A DNA stretch of 64,000 bases from an uncultured Methylophaga sp. Its GTDB lineage: Bacteria; Pseudomonadota; Gammaproteobacteria; Nitrosococcales; Methylophagaceae. Under the pieces are notes generated by a model. It searched no databases. It saw only the letters and a program-made list of their open reading frames with translations, and had not been told where the DNA came from. The position numbers were made by a program, and so were the translations under genes. The stretch is from the NCBI RefSeq assembly GCF_947259025.1, contig NZ_CAMYKO010000006.1, positions 310,001 to 374,000 of the forward strand. Direction: 5' to 3'. This document shows positions 16,898 through 26,454 of the stretch, piece after piece (position 1 is the stretch's first letter; each line of letters opens with the position of its first letter).

Positions 16898-17908
16898 ATG
16901 AAAATACTTTTTTACCCAGAACCTGACGGCGCCAATGAATACACGTCAAACATGGTTGAGCACATTGAAACTGTGGTCGGCAAGCCGCTTTGCTATGCGC
17001 CCAATATCAAAGACATCGTGCTCAGACCACACAAGACGCTGTGTTACAAAAAGTACGATATTGCGGTGATCAACTGGTTGGAAAATAACCTCAGAAGCGA
17101 GGGGAAAAAATTATTTTTGTTCGGCATAGTGAAATTCCTGGTTTACATTCTGTTCTTCAAGCTGGCTGCCAGAAAAACCGTTTACGTCAGGCATAACATC
17201 TGTCCGCACGATATGCCCAGGCTGCAGGCGAGACTGACACGGAAAATCGTTGATTTCGGCGAATTGTTGTTCGACAGGAAAGTCGCTCACTCAGGTCACC
17301 TAGAGAATCAGGATTACTTCTATATCCCTCACCCACTCTATGAGACAGGTATTGATGCGCAGCGTGTTGACAGTGCCGAACCACAGCAGAGCTACTACCT
17401 GATGTTCGGACGGGTTGAGCGCTACAAGCAAATCCACAGCATTATAGAAAACTGGCCTGACAGGGAAAAGCTGCTTATAGCCGGGCCGGCTTCGGACCAT
17501 GACTACGTCAGTGAGCTGATTGCCGAGGCAGAAGGGCGCAATATTGATTTTGATATTCGCTTCATACCCGATGAAGAAATTGCAGCCATCATGTCTGCTG
17601 CCAAGGCCACCATCCTCTCACATGACAATGAAGAGATGATTGTCAGCGGCAGCTTTTTTCATGCCATCAGTTATGGCGTGCCGGTGATTGCTTCAGAACA
17701 GGCCTTTTTGAACTGGCTTAAGCGCGATAAAGACTTCAGCGGTCTGGAGTTGTTCAGTTCCGTGGGCGAGCTTGATGCTGTTATCAACAAGCCAAGAGTC
17801 TCAACCAAGAACACCATTTTATCTGAGTCTGCCGCCCTGTTTGGGAAACAGCAGGTTCAAACCAACCTGAGACAGCTGTTTAAAGAGTTGCAGGCTGACT
17901 TGCCCTGA
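16898..17908 (+). CDS. putative GT-B glycosyltransferase
   Basis: A 336-residue protein with Rossmann-like halves. The N-terminal part carries a membrane-associating stretch (FGIVKFLVYILFFKLAARK) and the motif VRHNICPHD. The C-terminal part has YYLMFGRVERYKQI and LSHDNEEMIVSGSFFHAISYGVPVIAS, the donor-site style of retaining GT-B enzymes. The HN-x-x-PH motif recalls GumI/GumK-like enzymes of xanthan-type pathways, but family and sugar cannot be fixed by eye. It is followed 15 bases later by a GT4 gene. Confidence 0.65.
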   Translation: MKILFYPEPDGANEYTSNMVEHIETVVGKPLCYAPNIKDIVLRPHKTLCYKKYDIAVINWLENNLRSEGKKLFLFGIVKFLVYILFFKLAARKTVYVRHNICPHDMPRLQARLTRKIVDFGELLFDRKVAHSGHLENQDYFYIPHPLYETGIDAQRVDSAEPQQSYYLMFGRVERYKQIHSIIENWPDREKLLIAGPASDHDYVSELIAEAEGRNIDFDIRFIPDEEIAAIMSAAKATILSHDNEEMIVSGSFFHAISYGVPVIASEQAFLNWLKRDKDFSGLELFSSVGELDAVINKPRVSTKNTILSESAALFGKQQVQTNLRQLFKELQADLP

Positions 17909-17923
17909 GCATGAGGAACTGAG

Positions 17924-19123
17924 ATGAAGAAATTATGTATTATCGCAGCCGCCTATCCGCCCAACATAAAGGGGGGCGGGGAAAAGTCCACCCAACTGCT
18001 GGCTCAAGGCTTATCTTATCTGGGTAATGAGGTCACGGTATTAACGGTGGATCACAAGGTGCATCAATTCAGGGATGGTGAGGTGCTGGTCAAAGCAATC
18101 CGCACACCCAATATCTACTGGAACTTCAAGCACAGCCAACCGCCGGTCAGGAAGCTGATCTGGCATTTCAAAGAAAATGTGAACCCGCGGGCGGTGCGGT
18201 CATTACTGGCAGAGCTAGAGACTATCCAGCCTGATGCGGTGCTCACCAGCACAATCGAAAATTTTGGTAACAGTGTCTGGGTAGCCTGTCATCAGCTGAA
18301 TATACCGGTCGCCCATATCCTGCGCAGCTATTACACCCTGTGCTTTAAAGGCACGATGTTCCGTCAAGGTCAGAACTGCAAATCCCGCTGTCTGAGCTGC
18401 CGCACCGGCACCATCGGGCGGGCCCGCAGTGCTGCCAGAGTGAACGGCCTGATCGGCATCAGCGATTTTATCCTGCAAAAGCATCGCCCGTATTTCAGCA
18501 ATGCCCTGAAAACAGTGATTTTCAACCCTGTCGAAGCACCGCCTGATGTGAATATTGATGATGAGTCGGCGTCCAGGCGTTTTGCTTACCTCGGCCGCAT
18601 CGAGCCAGAGAAAGGGGTCGAGTTGCTGCTACAGGCATTCCAGTCTCTGCCAGATGATTATGAGTTGAAGATCGCCGGCACCGGCAAAGAAGACTATGTC
18701 CAGCATCTGAAGCAAAAATATCCCTCGGCACGTATCCAGTTTCTGGGCTGGGTCGCGGCTGAAGACGTCTATCGTGAGGTGGACTTTGTAATCGTACCCT
18801 CGATGTGGAATGAACCCTTTGGCCGCACTGTCATTGAGGCCTATTCTCACGGACGCGCAGTGATTGCTTCGGCAAGAGGCGGTTTGAAAGAGCTGGTCAA
18901 GGAAGGTGAAACCGGTCAGCTGTTTGAGCCGGATGACCCTGAAAAGGTCAGAGCAGCCTGTCTTGCCGCGGTAGCGAATCAACTGGCATCCAGGTCAGTG
19001 AGGCTGAAACTGCAACAACATGCTGAACGCTTTTCAGTCAGCACTATCGCTGCGCAATACGACGCTTTTATCGAGCAGATGATTGAAGCTGCGGGCACCG
19101 ATTACCGCGCTTTAGTGAGTTGA
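17924..19123 (+). CDS. glycosyltransferase family 4 protein
   Basis: A 399-residue GT4 enzyme. The glycine-rich acceptor loop KGGGEKSTQLLAQGL is near residue 17. The donor domain shows RIEPEKGVELLLQAF and the E-x7-E region NEPFGRTVIEAYSHGRAVIAS. A cysteine cluster (C140, C152, C156, C159) between the halves looks like the small metal-binding finger found in many GT4 proteins. It is expected to add one sugar to the lipid-linked repeat unit on the cytoplasmic face. GAGGA precedes the ATG at good spacing. Confidence 0.85.
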   Translation: MKKLCIIAAAYPPNIKGGGEKSTQLLAQGLSYLGNEVTVLTVDHKVHQFRDGEVLVKAIRTPNIYWNFKHSQPPVRKLIWHFKENVNPRAVRSLLAELETIQPDAVLTSTIENFGNSVWVACHQLNIPVAHILRSYYTLCFKGTMFRQGQNCKSRCLSCRTGTIGRARSAARVNGLIGISDFILQKHRPYFSNALKTVIFNPVEAPPDVNIDDESASRRFAYLGRIEPEKGVELLLQAFQSLPDDYELKIAGTGKEDYVQHLKQKYPSARIQFLGWVAAEDVYREVDFVIVPSMWNEPFGRTVIEAYSHGRAVIASARGGLKELVKEGETGQLFEPDDPEKVRAACLAAVANQLASRSVRLKLQQHAERFSVSTIAAQYDAFIEQMIEAAGTDYRALVS

Positions 19124-19133
19124 AACCCGGCTG

Positions 19134-20390
19134 ATGTATTATCAACAAACCACAGCAACCGCAGTGCATTCTGAGTTGCCCCGTCAGTGGGGAGGCCCTG
19201 GTCTGCCTGGCTGGCTGGTGATATTTGCGATTGCCTATAATGCCATTCTGGCGTTCATCAATGCCCATCTCATGTCACTGTCTTCAGCGCATGTCGCTAT
19301 CACAGAAGCACTGGTGCTGGCGGGCGTAATGCTGTTTCTGCTGCCCAGGCTGAAGCAAGTACCGGACATACGGCCACATATCCTGTTCCTGCTGGGCATG
19401 TGTTTACTGTCGTTCTGGGTGATGCTGAGCAATGAGGCGACCTTCATCAAGATCGTCCGCGACTGTCTGATTATGGTGGCTTTTCTGTTGCTGGGCACCT
19501 TTCTCAGCAGCCGGAACATTATCTTTACTTTTAAAATATTAATGGCTGCGGTGCTCAGCGTTGCTGCGATCGAGATTTTTGCCACCGAAGCTTACGTATG
19601 GCTGTTTGAGCCGGAACAGTATTTCTTCAAGACCCGGGGCATCGAACCCTTCGAGTACAGCGACTCGGGCTTATTCCGTAACTCGCTGGGCTACAGCTCA
19701 CGGTTTTCTTTCAACTTCTTGTCCTCTCACCGGATTTCATCGCTGTTTCTAGAACAGGTATCGCTGGCTAATTTCGCGATGGTGACATTGATTTTCCTGA
19801 TGGGCTTCAGTCAGCAGATGGGCAAAAAGGCGGTGCTGTTTTTCCTGCTGGGTAGTGTGTTTCTTATTCTGACCAACGATACCCGTACCGGTGCCTTGTT
19901 CGCCTTGGCGATGATCCCCTGCTTTTACCTGTCACCCTTGTTCCCCAGATGGTTTGCCGTCACCTTTATCCCGGTTCTCCTGCTGCTGTCGACAGTGCTG
20001 TTTTATGATCCCAGCCAGACTTCCTTGTCAGATTCTTTTGCCGGGCGTATTGGCTTTACTTTATACCTGTTGTCCGAAGCTGACCTGCCCACCTTGCTGA
20101 CCGGCAATCTTGCTGGCATCCACAGTGTGGCTGACAGTGGCTACAGTTATCTGATCTACGCGACTAGTCTGTTCGGTCTGATTCTGTTCTGGCTTTATGT
20201 AGCCTTAGTCGTTCGCTCGGACCAGCCGGCCAGCAAGCGCTATGTGTTTGCGATGAACGGGTTTATTGCTGTCAACCTGATGATTGGCGCTGCTGTTTTC
20301 ACCATTAAAATTGCCGCGCCGATGTGGATGATGATGGGCTATCTCTACAAGCAGGCGAATTTACCTGATAAGCGCGGGGCCGGGTCATGA
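19134..20390 (+). CDS. Wzy/O-antigen-ligase-like polymerase candidate
   Basis: A very hydrophobic 418-residue membrane protein with roughly 10-11 helices. A central extracytoplasmic loop holds many aromatic and polar residues (region around EPEQYFFKTRGIEPFEYSDSG). The helix layout and position inside a Wzx/Wzz/OPX cluster make it the best polymerase (Wzy, GumE-like) candidate. No conserved motif confirms this. It starts ten bases after the preceding GT4 stop and overlaps the next gene by four bases (ATGA). Confidence 0.65.
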   Translation: MYYQQTTATAVHSELPRQWGGPGLPGWLVIFAIAYNAILAFINAHLMSLSSAHVAITEALVLAGVMLFLLPRLKQVPDIRPHILFLLGMCLLSFWVMLSNEATFIKIVRDCLIMVAFLLLGTFLSSRNIIFTFKILMAAVLSVAAIEIFATEAYVWLFEPEQYFFKTRGIEPFEYSDSGLFRNSLGYSSRFSFNFLSSHRISSLFLEQVSLANFAMVTLIFLMGFSQQMGKKAVLFFLLGSVFLILTNDTRTGALFALAMIPCFYLSPLFPRWFAVTFIPVLLLLSTVLFYDPSQTSLSDSFAGRIGFTLYLLSEADLPTLLTGNLAGIHSVADSGYSYLIYATSLFGLILFWLYVALVVRSDQPASKRYVFAMNGFIAVNLMIGAAVFTIKIAAPMWMMMGYLYKQANLPDKRGAGS

Positions 20391-21457
20391 GTGCGCTGCA
20401 GCGACAAATTGGACCGGATTACGCCAAGATGCTGGGCATCATTCTGGTGGTCTGGGGCCATACCATCAGAGGCCTGATCAATGCTGATATTTTGCCCGCA
20501 GACAGCCCATTCTGGCTGAACCTGGATCGGGCGATTTACCTGTTTCATATGCCTTTGTTCTTTTTTCTGTCGGGCATGTTTATTCAGCAAACCCTGGCTA
20601 AGACCAGCCTGGTCGATTTTTTCAAGCGCAATGTGCTGCTGTTTATCGTGCCGCTTATTTTCTGGTCATATACGCAAAGCGGCATTCAGTATCTGGCGTC
20701 TGCCAACGTCAATGTCGAGCGTTCACTGGACTATGTTATTCAGGCGCCTTTTCCGCCCAAACAGCAGTTCTGGTTTTTATGGGCGTTGTTTTTGATCGCC
20801 TGTTTCTCCGCTGTATTGATCAAACTCGGCATGGGGAAAAAAACTTTGCTGGTGCTGGCCGTGCTGACAATGGCAGCACTGAGTGTGGGCAACATGCTTG
20901 GTCTTGACGCTATCAGTTTCAAAATGGCGGGGCAGACCTTTGGCGAAGCCCTGTTTTTCTTCCCATATTTCGTGATGGGCGTGTGGCTGTCTTCACCGGC
21001 CGTGGCACAGTCGAGGACCGGATTAGCCCTTTATATGCTGATTTTCGCGGGCAGTATAGTGCTGTACCTAGGCCTGTACCGGCAATCGAACGCCTATTTT
21101 TACCTGTTTTCTTTGACTGCGGTGTACAGCTGTTACCAGGCGATCGCTTACATCGCTGAGTGGGTTCAGCGGCGCGTCGAGAACAGCGACAGTCGTGTGC
21201 TGCAAAACCTGCATGCTTGTCTGATTTTTATCGGCATGAACAGTTTCATTATTTACCTGGCTCACATCATTCCCGAGGCCGGCATCAGGGTGGTGTTGCT
21301 CAAGCTCGGGTTTACGCAAGCTTATATCCACATCATTGCCGGTAATTTGCTGGGACTGCTTGCTCCGCTGTTGCTGGTGCCTGTCAACCTGCTTCTGGTG
21401 CGTTACTGGAAGTCAGCGAAATATATTTTCCCTGCTAGGAGGATGCAATATGGATAA
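20387..21457 (+). CDS. acyltransferase 3 family membrane protein
   Basis: A 356-residue polytopic protein of the acyltransferase_3 family. The N-terminal signature GPDYAKMLGIILVVWGHTIRG contains the expected histidine of the first helix. LFFFLSGMFIQ follows, then about ten hydrophobic segments. Such proteins transfer acetyl or succinyl groups from cytoplasmic acyl-CoA to surface sugars (GumF/G-like role). It is translationally coupled on both sides, with a four-base overlap upstream and an eight-base overlap with the glycanase gene downstream. Confidence 0.82.
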   Translation: MSALQRQIGPDYAKMLGIILVVWGHTIRGLINADILPADSPFWLNLDRAIYLFHMPLFFFLSGMFIQQTLAKTSLVDFFKRNVLLFIVPLIFWSYTQSGIQYLASANVNVERSLDYVIQAPFPPKQQFWFLWALFLIACFSAVLIKLGMGKKTLLVLAVLTMAALSVGNMLGLDAISFKMAGQTFGEALFFFPYFVMGVWLSSPAVAQSRTGLALYMLIFAGSIVLYLGLYRQSNAYFYLFSLTAVYSCYQAIAYIAEWVQRRVENSDSRVLQNLHACLIFIGMNSFIIYLAHIIPEAGIRVVLLKLGFTQAYIHIIAGNLLGLLAPLLLVPVNLLLVRYWKSAKYIFPARRMQYG

Positions 21458-22466
21458 GGTCAGATCTTACCGGTATCTATTAGTGTTGCTGTGTCTGATG
21501 GCATTGATGTATTCGGTCCCGGGCCGAGCTGACACGCCACTTTCCGGGATCAACTTTCCGGGGCCGGGGATAGCCGGGCATGTTTATCCGGGCGAGCCCG
21601 GTCAGGCCTATCACTTCCCGTCGGCGCAGGATGTCAAAACCTACGCGGACTTCGGCTTTGACATTATCCGCTTGGCATTTACCTGGGAGCGCCTGCAGCC
21701 GAGCTTGAACCAGCCTTTCAATGAAGAGTATCTGGCGGGTATTGACGCCTTTGTGGAGCAGGCTGACAAACAGGGCCTGCTGGTGGTGCTGGATGTGCAT
21801 AACTATGCCCGCTACAAAGGCGATGTGATTGGCAGTGACGCCGTGCCAACTGCTGCTTTTGCTGATCTCTGGCGCAGACTGGCCGGCCATTACAGTGAGC
21901 AAGACCATCTTATCTTCGGCCTGATGAATGAGCCGTTCAAACAGGATGCCAAGACCTGGTCGGTAATGGCTCAAAAGGGGATTGATGCGATTCGCCAGAC
22001 TGGCGCAGAGCAGAAGATCCTGGTGCCGGGGACGTTTTATTCGAGCGCGGTTCGCTGGCTGCACAAGGATGGCGAGTATTCGAATGGCGAAGCGCTTAAA
22101 AATATTGAAGACCCCAAAAACAATATTATTTTCGAGGCGCATCAGTATCTCGATAAGTACTCAACCGGCAGCAACGATCAATGTGTCAGTGCAGATATTG
22201 GCGTAGAACGCCTGACGACTTTCACGCGATGGCTGAAAGACAATGGCTACCAGGGGTTTCTGGGTGAATTTGCCACGGGACAGAGTGAAACCTGCCAGCA
22301 AGCCTTGGACAACATGCTCGCCTATATGCAGGACAACAGCGAAGTCTGGTATGGCTGGTCTTACTGGGTCGCTGATCCCTGGTTTGAGAACTACAGATTC
22401 AATATTTACCCGCCGGATGCCAGCAAGTATCCGCAGGTCGAGATCTTGGAATCCTTTGTCAATTAG
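21450..22466 (+). CDS. secreted GH5 family glycanase (cellulase-like)
   Basis: A 338-residue exported glycoside hydrolase. ATG 21450 has a perfect AGGAGG seven bases upstream and begins a signal peptide (ending near GRA, residue 27). GH5 landmarks are visible: LDVHNYARY, the acid/base Glu161 in GLMNEPF, EAHQYLD, and the nucleophile Glu273 in GFLGEFATG. The family retains stereochemistry and cleaves beta-1,4-glucans and related chains. Within an export locus it probably trims or releases the polymer or clears misassembled chains, as suggested for BcsZ in cellulose loci. That role is inference. Confidence 0.9.
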   Translation: MDKVRSYRYLLVLLCLMALMYSVPGRADTPLSGINFPGPGIAGHVYPGEPGQAYHFPSAQDVKTYADFGFDIIRLAFTWERLQPSLNQPFNEEYLAGIDAFVEQADKQGLLVVLDVHNYARYKGDVIGSDAVPTAAFADLWRRLAGHYSEQDHLIFGLMNEPFKQDAKTWSVMAQKGIDAIRQTGAEQKILVPGTFYSSAVRWLHKDGEYSNGEALKNIEDPKNNIIFEAHQYLDKYSTGSNDQCVSADIGVERLTTFTRWLKDNGYQGFLGEFATGQSETCQQALDNMLAYMQDNSEVWYGWSYWVADPWFENYRFNIYPPDASKYPQVEILESFVN

Positions 22467-22562
22467 CTCGCTGCGAATAGCTAGCTAAAAACGGGAACGG
22501 GAGTCGCTTTGGCAGCCTTGCGTTCACTGCTTGTCAACACGATTGAGCATAGGAACTCAGTA

Positions 22563-23648
22563 ATGAAAATTTTACATATTGTTCGCCAGTTCTCACCGAG
22601 TATTGGTGGCCTGGAAGATTATGTACTTAACCTCTCGGTAGAACAGAAAAGACTGGGACATGATGTCAAGGTGTACACCCTGAACACTAATTTCCAGTCC
22701 GGTGAGCGGCTGTCCGATACGGCGACAGTCGAGGGCGTGCCGGTGAAGCGGTTCAACTGGCTGGGTTCAAAGCGTTATCCGATAGCGCGCTTCCCGCTTA
22801 AGCTGTTGAACCAGTTTGATATTGTTCATGTGCATGCCGTCGATTTTTTTATTGATTACTTGTCACTGCTCAAGCGGCTGGGTCTGTTGACAGCTAAACT
22901 GGTCTTGACCACCCATGGAGGATTCTTTCATACCCCCCGCCAACAGAACTTTAAGAAATTGTTTTTCAAAACGGTCACCCGTTTCAGTCTGCGGCCGGTC
23001 AACGTGGTGTTTACCATCAGTAATAATGACAACGCCCTGTTTCAGCAAATCAGGGAAGACTGCCAACTGGTAGAAAATGGCGTTGCCTTCCAGAAGTTTG
23101 GTCCTGCGCAGACGGCTGATAGTCACAATGACCTGGTCTACCTGGGCCGTTTGAGTTCGAATAAGAAACTGGACTGGCTGATCGTTGCGTTTAATCGTCT
23201 TGCTGCCGGTGACAGTCAATTGAGGATTATTGGTAACCGGGCAACCGGTGATGCTGCGCAATTGGAGAATCTGGTCGAGTCGTTACAGGCCCAGGATCGG
23301 GTGCAGTTACTGTTCAATATTGATGATGAGCAAATCCGTCAGCATCTTGAAGCTTCCCGCTTTGTGGTCAGCGCATCGGAATACGAAGGCTTCGGTCTGA
23401 GTGTTATCGAGCTGATGTCCTATGGCCTGGTGCCTTTCCTGTCAAAAAAGCCTGACTCGTTCAAGAGCTTCATCGCCGAGTCCGGCGTTGGCGGCTTATT
23501 CAGTTACGAGCATTCAGAGTTCGAAGCCGGCTACCAGGCACTGGTCAGTGCCTGGTCCGACCAACAGGGCGAAAAAGCAAAACAGTTTGCCGAAACCTTT
23601 TCCTGGAGAGCAGTGGCGAGGAGTATTGTCGATGGCTACGCAGTCTGA
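22563..23648 (+). CDS. glycosyltransferase family 4 protein
   Basis: A 361-residue GT4 enzyme. ATG 22563 begins MKILHIVRQF, the usual first strand, while the longer start at 22509 adds an unconserved leader. The acceptor loop SIGGLEDYVLNLS and donor motifs LGRLSSNKKLDWLI and ASEYEGFGLSVIELMSYGLVPF are clear. It likely adds a sugar to the repeat unit (GumH-like slot). The stop lies inside the start of the next gene (17-base overlap), so the two glycosyltransferases are probably made together. Confidence 0.85.
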   Translation: MKILHIVRQFSPSIGGLEDYVLNLSVEQKRLGHDVKVYTLNTNFQSGERLSDTATVEGVPVKRFNWLGSKRYPIARFPLKLLNQFDIVHVHAVDFFIDYLSLLKRLGLLTAKLVLTTHGGFFHTPRQQNFKKLFFKTVTRFSLRPVNVVFTISNNDNALFQQIREDCQLVENGVAFQKFGPAQTADSHNDLVYLGRLSSNKKLDWLIVAFNRLAAGDSQLRIIGNRATGDAAQLENLVESLQAQDRVQLLFNIDDEQIRQHLEASRFVVSASEYEGFGLSVIELMSYGLVPFLSKKPDSFKSFIAESGVGGLFSYEHSEFEAGYQALVSAWSDQQGEKAKQFAETFSWRAVARSIVDGYAV

Positions 23649-24378
23649 ATCACCTACAAAAGCGCAGCAAATCATTGAGCAACTGGCCATTTACGATAAC
23701 AGTGTGGCCTTTCTGAATGATTTGAGCCGTCAGTCAAAGGCCAAAGCCAGCTTTACCACGGTGGGCTTTCTCAACCAGCATGGCTTTAATCTGATGCTGG
23801 ATGATGAGATAACCTTCAGCAGCTTCCAGCGTCTGGACTTTATGTTGCGGGATGGGATTGGTGTCAGCCTGGCCTTGAAGTATTTCTCCAGTCCACAGGG
23901 GGCAAACCTTAACGGTACTGATCTGATCCCTCAGATCGTGGATACCTTCAATACCGTCGACACCGACTATTTTGTGCTGGGTACCCAGTCCCCCTGGCTG
24001 GAAAAAGGCAGTTATCGTTTACTTGATGGTCAGGCCAAAGCCATCAAGGACGGCTTCTATCCGACTGAGTCCTACCTCAGTTTCCTCAAACAACATATCG
24101 CTCCCCAGCGTTTCAGCGTCATTATCCTGGCCATGGGTATGCCCAAGCAGGAAATGCTGGCCTCCAGGATCAGAGAGGAAATCGACGGCGCCGGTCTGGT
24201 TATTTGCGGGGGAGCCATTATTGATTTTTATGCTGAACGCTTTAAACGGGCACCGGCATGGGTGCAGAAGTGTTCGCTGGAATGGCTTTACCGCCTGCTG
24301 AAAGAGCCTCGTCGCTTATTCAGGCGTTATGTCATTGGCATTCCGGTTTTCTTGTTCAGAATCTTTTTGCGAGCCTGA
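23632..24378 (+). CDS. WecG/TagA/CpsF family glycosyltransferase
   Basis: A 248-residue GT26 enzyme. I start it at ATG 23632 because GAGGAG lies eight bases upstream; a longer frame from 23422 reads through the previous gene. Family motifs are GTDLIPQIVDTF, LGTQSPWLEKG, AMGMPKQE and CGGAIIDF, then a basic C-terminus (LEWLYRLLKEPRRLFRRY) that docks such enzymes to the membrane. GumM of xanthan synthesis and WecG belong to this family. The donor sugar here is unknown. Confidence 0.85.
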   Translation: MATQSESPTKAQQIIEQLAIYDNSVAFLNDLSRQSKAKASFTTVGFLNQHGFNLMLDDEITFSSFQRLDFMLRDGIGVSLALKYFSSPQGANLNGTDLIPQIVDTFNTVDTDYFVLGTQSPWLEKGSYRLLDGQAKAIKDGFYPTESYLSFLKQHIAPQRFSVIILAMGMPKQEMLASRIREEIDGAGLVICGGAIIDFYAERFKRAPAWVQKCSLEWLYRLLKEPRRLFRRYVIGIPVFLFRIFLRA

Positions 24379-24380
24379 TT

Positions 24381-26384
24381 GTGGAACATTTACCGAGTAA
24401 AGTTCCTTTCAGAGAAGACATCAACGGGCTAAGAGCCTGGGCTGTGCTTGCCGTTGTTTTCTATCACCTGCCTTTTGCCTATCAGTTGCCGGGCGGGTTT
24501 GCCGGGGTGGATATTTTCTTTGTGATCTCCGGCTTTCTGATGACCTCCATTATTCTGGGGGGCAATCAGCAGGGCCAGTTTTCCATCGTCAAGTTTTACA
24601 TGTCCAGAGTGCGGAGAATTCTGCCGGCCCTGTTGTTTCTGGTGGTGACGCTGCTGACGATGGGCTGGTTTCTGTTGACCACACCGGACTACCAGAGTCT
24701 GTCGAATGAGGCTGCCGCAGCGCTGGGTTTCGTCTCCAATATTTATTACTGGGACAATGCCGGATACTTTGACTCTAGTGCCCTTGACAAGTGGCTGCTG
24801 CATAGCTGGACGCTGTCGGTGGAGGCCCAGTTTTACTTGCTGTACCCGATTTTCCTGATGGTCGTGAGTAAACTGACTTCGTCCATAAAAACTCTCTGGA
24901 CAGTGTTGTTGCTGGCTTTTCTGGCTTCGCTGCTGCTGAACATCGTGGTGGTACAGCTTTATCCGATTCCCACATTCTTCCTGTTGCCTTCGCGGGGCTG
25001 GGAGCTACTGGCCGGCGGGCTGGTTTACCTGGCACCCAAAATATGGCCGGCCCTAGCCAGGTATCAGGATAAAAAGAGTCTGTTTTATCTTGCCTGGGCG
25101 CTGATCATAGGCAGTCTGTTTCTGCTCAATGAGGACCTGTTGTGGCCGGGCTACTGGGCGCTTATCCCGGTGCTGGGGGCAGCGCTGGTGATTTTCGTGA
25201 ACCAGCCCCGGTCGGTTTTCACCAGCAATCCTGTTTTTCAGTGGCTGGGCGATCGTTCCTATTCACTGTATTTGTGGCACTGGCCAGCCATCGTATTGTT
25301 GTTTTTCATGTCTGTTGAAGACAGCAATCAGGCGATTGTCACGGCTTTGCTGGTCAGTGTTGCCATGGCCCATGTTTCTTATCAGTTTATAGAAACCCCC
25401 ACCAGACGAGTGTTTTCCGGCCTGCCATTAAAAAAAGAGGTCTCGGTGATTTTTTCTATCACCTTTGTTCTGGTCATCGTCGCAGTGAATTTTGCCAATC
25501 ACCGCATCGACGGTCGGATTGCGCCTCAGATAGATAACATCGCCTTTCAGGCACAGAATAAAAACCCTTTTGAATGCAAAAGGATCGATACCTTCAACGA
25601 CGATATGCCGAGTTGTATCTATGGTAACAGTGACAATATCGGCGCCATTGTTGTTGGTGACAGTCATTCCACCTCGCAGGTGACTGCGATTGCCCGGGCA
25701 GCTGCTAAATATGGACATGGTGTGGTGCATTATTACCACGATAGTTGCCCGACTTTATCCGGTGTGATGCTGGCGGACTGGTTACAGAACCACCCTAATG
25801 ACAAGTGTGCCAACTTTGTAAAGTGGGTCGAGGCAGAGCTTGAGCAGTATCCGCAACAAATCCCGATGATCATCATCAACCGCTTTTCTTTCATGTTTGG
25901 CTCATCAATAGAAAAGAAACCGGCAGTGTATTTCGAATCCGTATATGAGCGTAATGACGCGCCCGGATTCCTGGATGAGGTCAACAGCGCCATTGTCGAC
26001 ACCTTCTGCAGTTTTTCTGCAAAGCGGCCTGTGGCAGTGATGAAACCGACTCCTGAGCAGCATCATAACGTGGCGAAAGAAGCCTCGCGAGCACTGTTGT
26101 TTTATGACGAAATGGGCGAATACGCGATAAGCACGGCGCATCATCATGCTGAAAATAGCACCGTGCTGAAAGCCTTACAGCAAAGCAGGCAACAGTGTGA
26201 CGTCACCTTACTCGATCCGATTCCCTACCTGTGTGACAACGGTGTCTGCCCGGGAATCATAGATGGTCTGCCAATCACCAGCGATGAAGATCACTTTAAT
26301 GAACACGGCAATAAATTACTGGTGCCGTTGTTTGAGCAGCTATTCAATACGGGAACATCAAAGATGTATGTTTCTCAAGGTTAA
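24381..26384 (+). CDS. OafA/YrhL-type acyltransferase fused to SGNH domain
   Basis: About 667 residues starting at GTG 24381, three bases after the GT26 stop; the longer ATG frame overlaps that gene and looks unnatural. Residues 1-360 are an acyltransferase_3 domain (REDINGLRAWAVLAVVFYHL, then GVDIFFVISGFLM) with about ten helices plus an extra linker helix. The C-terminal 250 residues form a periplasmic SGNH hydrolase-like domain with GDSHSTSQV and the distal DEDHFNEHG. This architecture O-acetylates surface polysaccharides, with the SGNH part acting on the final transfer. It is the second acyltransferase of the locus. Confidence 0.88.
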   Translation: MEHLPSKVPFREDINGLRAWAVLAVVFYHLPFAYQLPGGFAGVDIFFVISGFLMTSIILGGNQQGQFSIVKFYMSRVRRILPALLFLVVTLLTMGWFLLTTPDYQSLSNEAAAALGFVSNIYYWDNAGYFDSSALDKWLLHSWTLSVEAQFYLLYPIFLMVVSKLTSSIKTLWTVLLLAFLASLLLNIVVVQLYPIPTFFLLPSRGWELLAGGLVYLAPKIWPALARYQDKKSLFYLAWALIIGSLFLLNEDLLWPGYWALIPVLGAALVIFVNQPRSVFTSNPVFQWLGDRSYSLYLWHWPAIVLLFFMSVEDSNQAIVTALLVSVAMAHVSYQFIETPTRRVFSGLPLKKEVSVIFSITFVLVIVAVNFANHRIDGRIAPQIDNIAFQAQNKNPFECKRIDTFNDDMPSCIYGNSDNIGAIVVGDSHSTSQVTAIARAAAKYGHGVVHYYHDSCPTLSGVMLADWLQNHPNDKCANFVKWVEAELEQYPQQIPMIIINRFSFMFGSSIEKKPAVYFESVYERNDAPGFLDEVNSAIVDTFCSFSAKRPVAVMKPTPEQHHNVAKEASRALLFYDEMGEYAISTAHHHAENSTVLKALQQSRQQCDVTLLDPIPYLCDNGVCPGIIDGLPITSDEDHFNEHGNKLLVPLFEQLFNTGTSKMYVSQG

Positions 26385-26454
26385 AAATGACGACGGGAAT
26401 GCCCACGGCTACAGATTGGGCAATCTTCTTTAGATTTAACAGGAACAAGAATTT

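Noticed and set aside
18341-18405. Cysteine cluster in the GT4 enzyme at 17924 as a novel zinc domain
   Set aside because: Similar small cysteine clusters occur in many GT4 proteins between the two Rossmann halves, so it is not unusual.
23422-23631. N-terminal 70-residue extension of the GT26 enzyme
   Set aside because: It runs in another frame through the preceding GT4 gene; GAGGAG points to ATG 23632.
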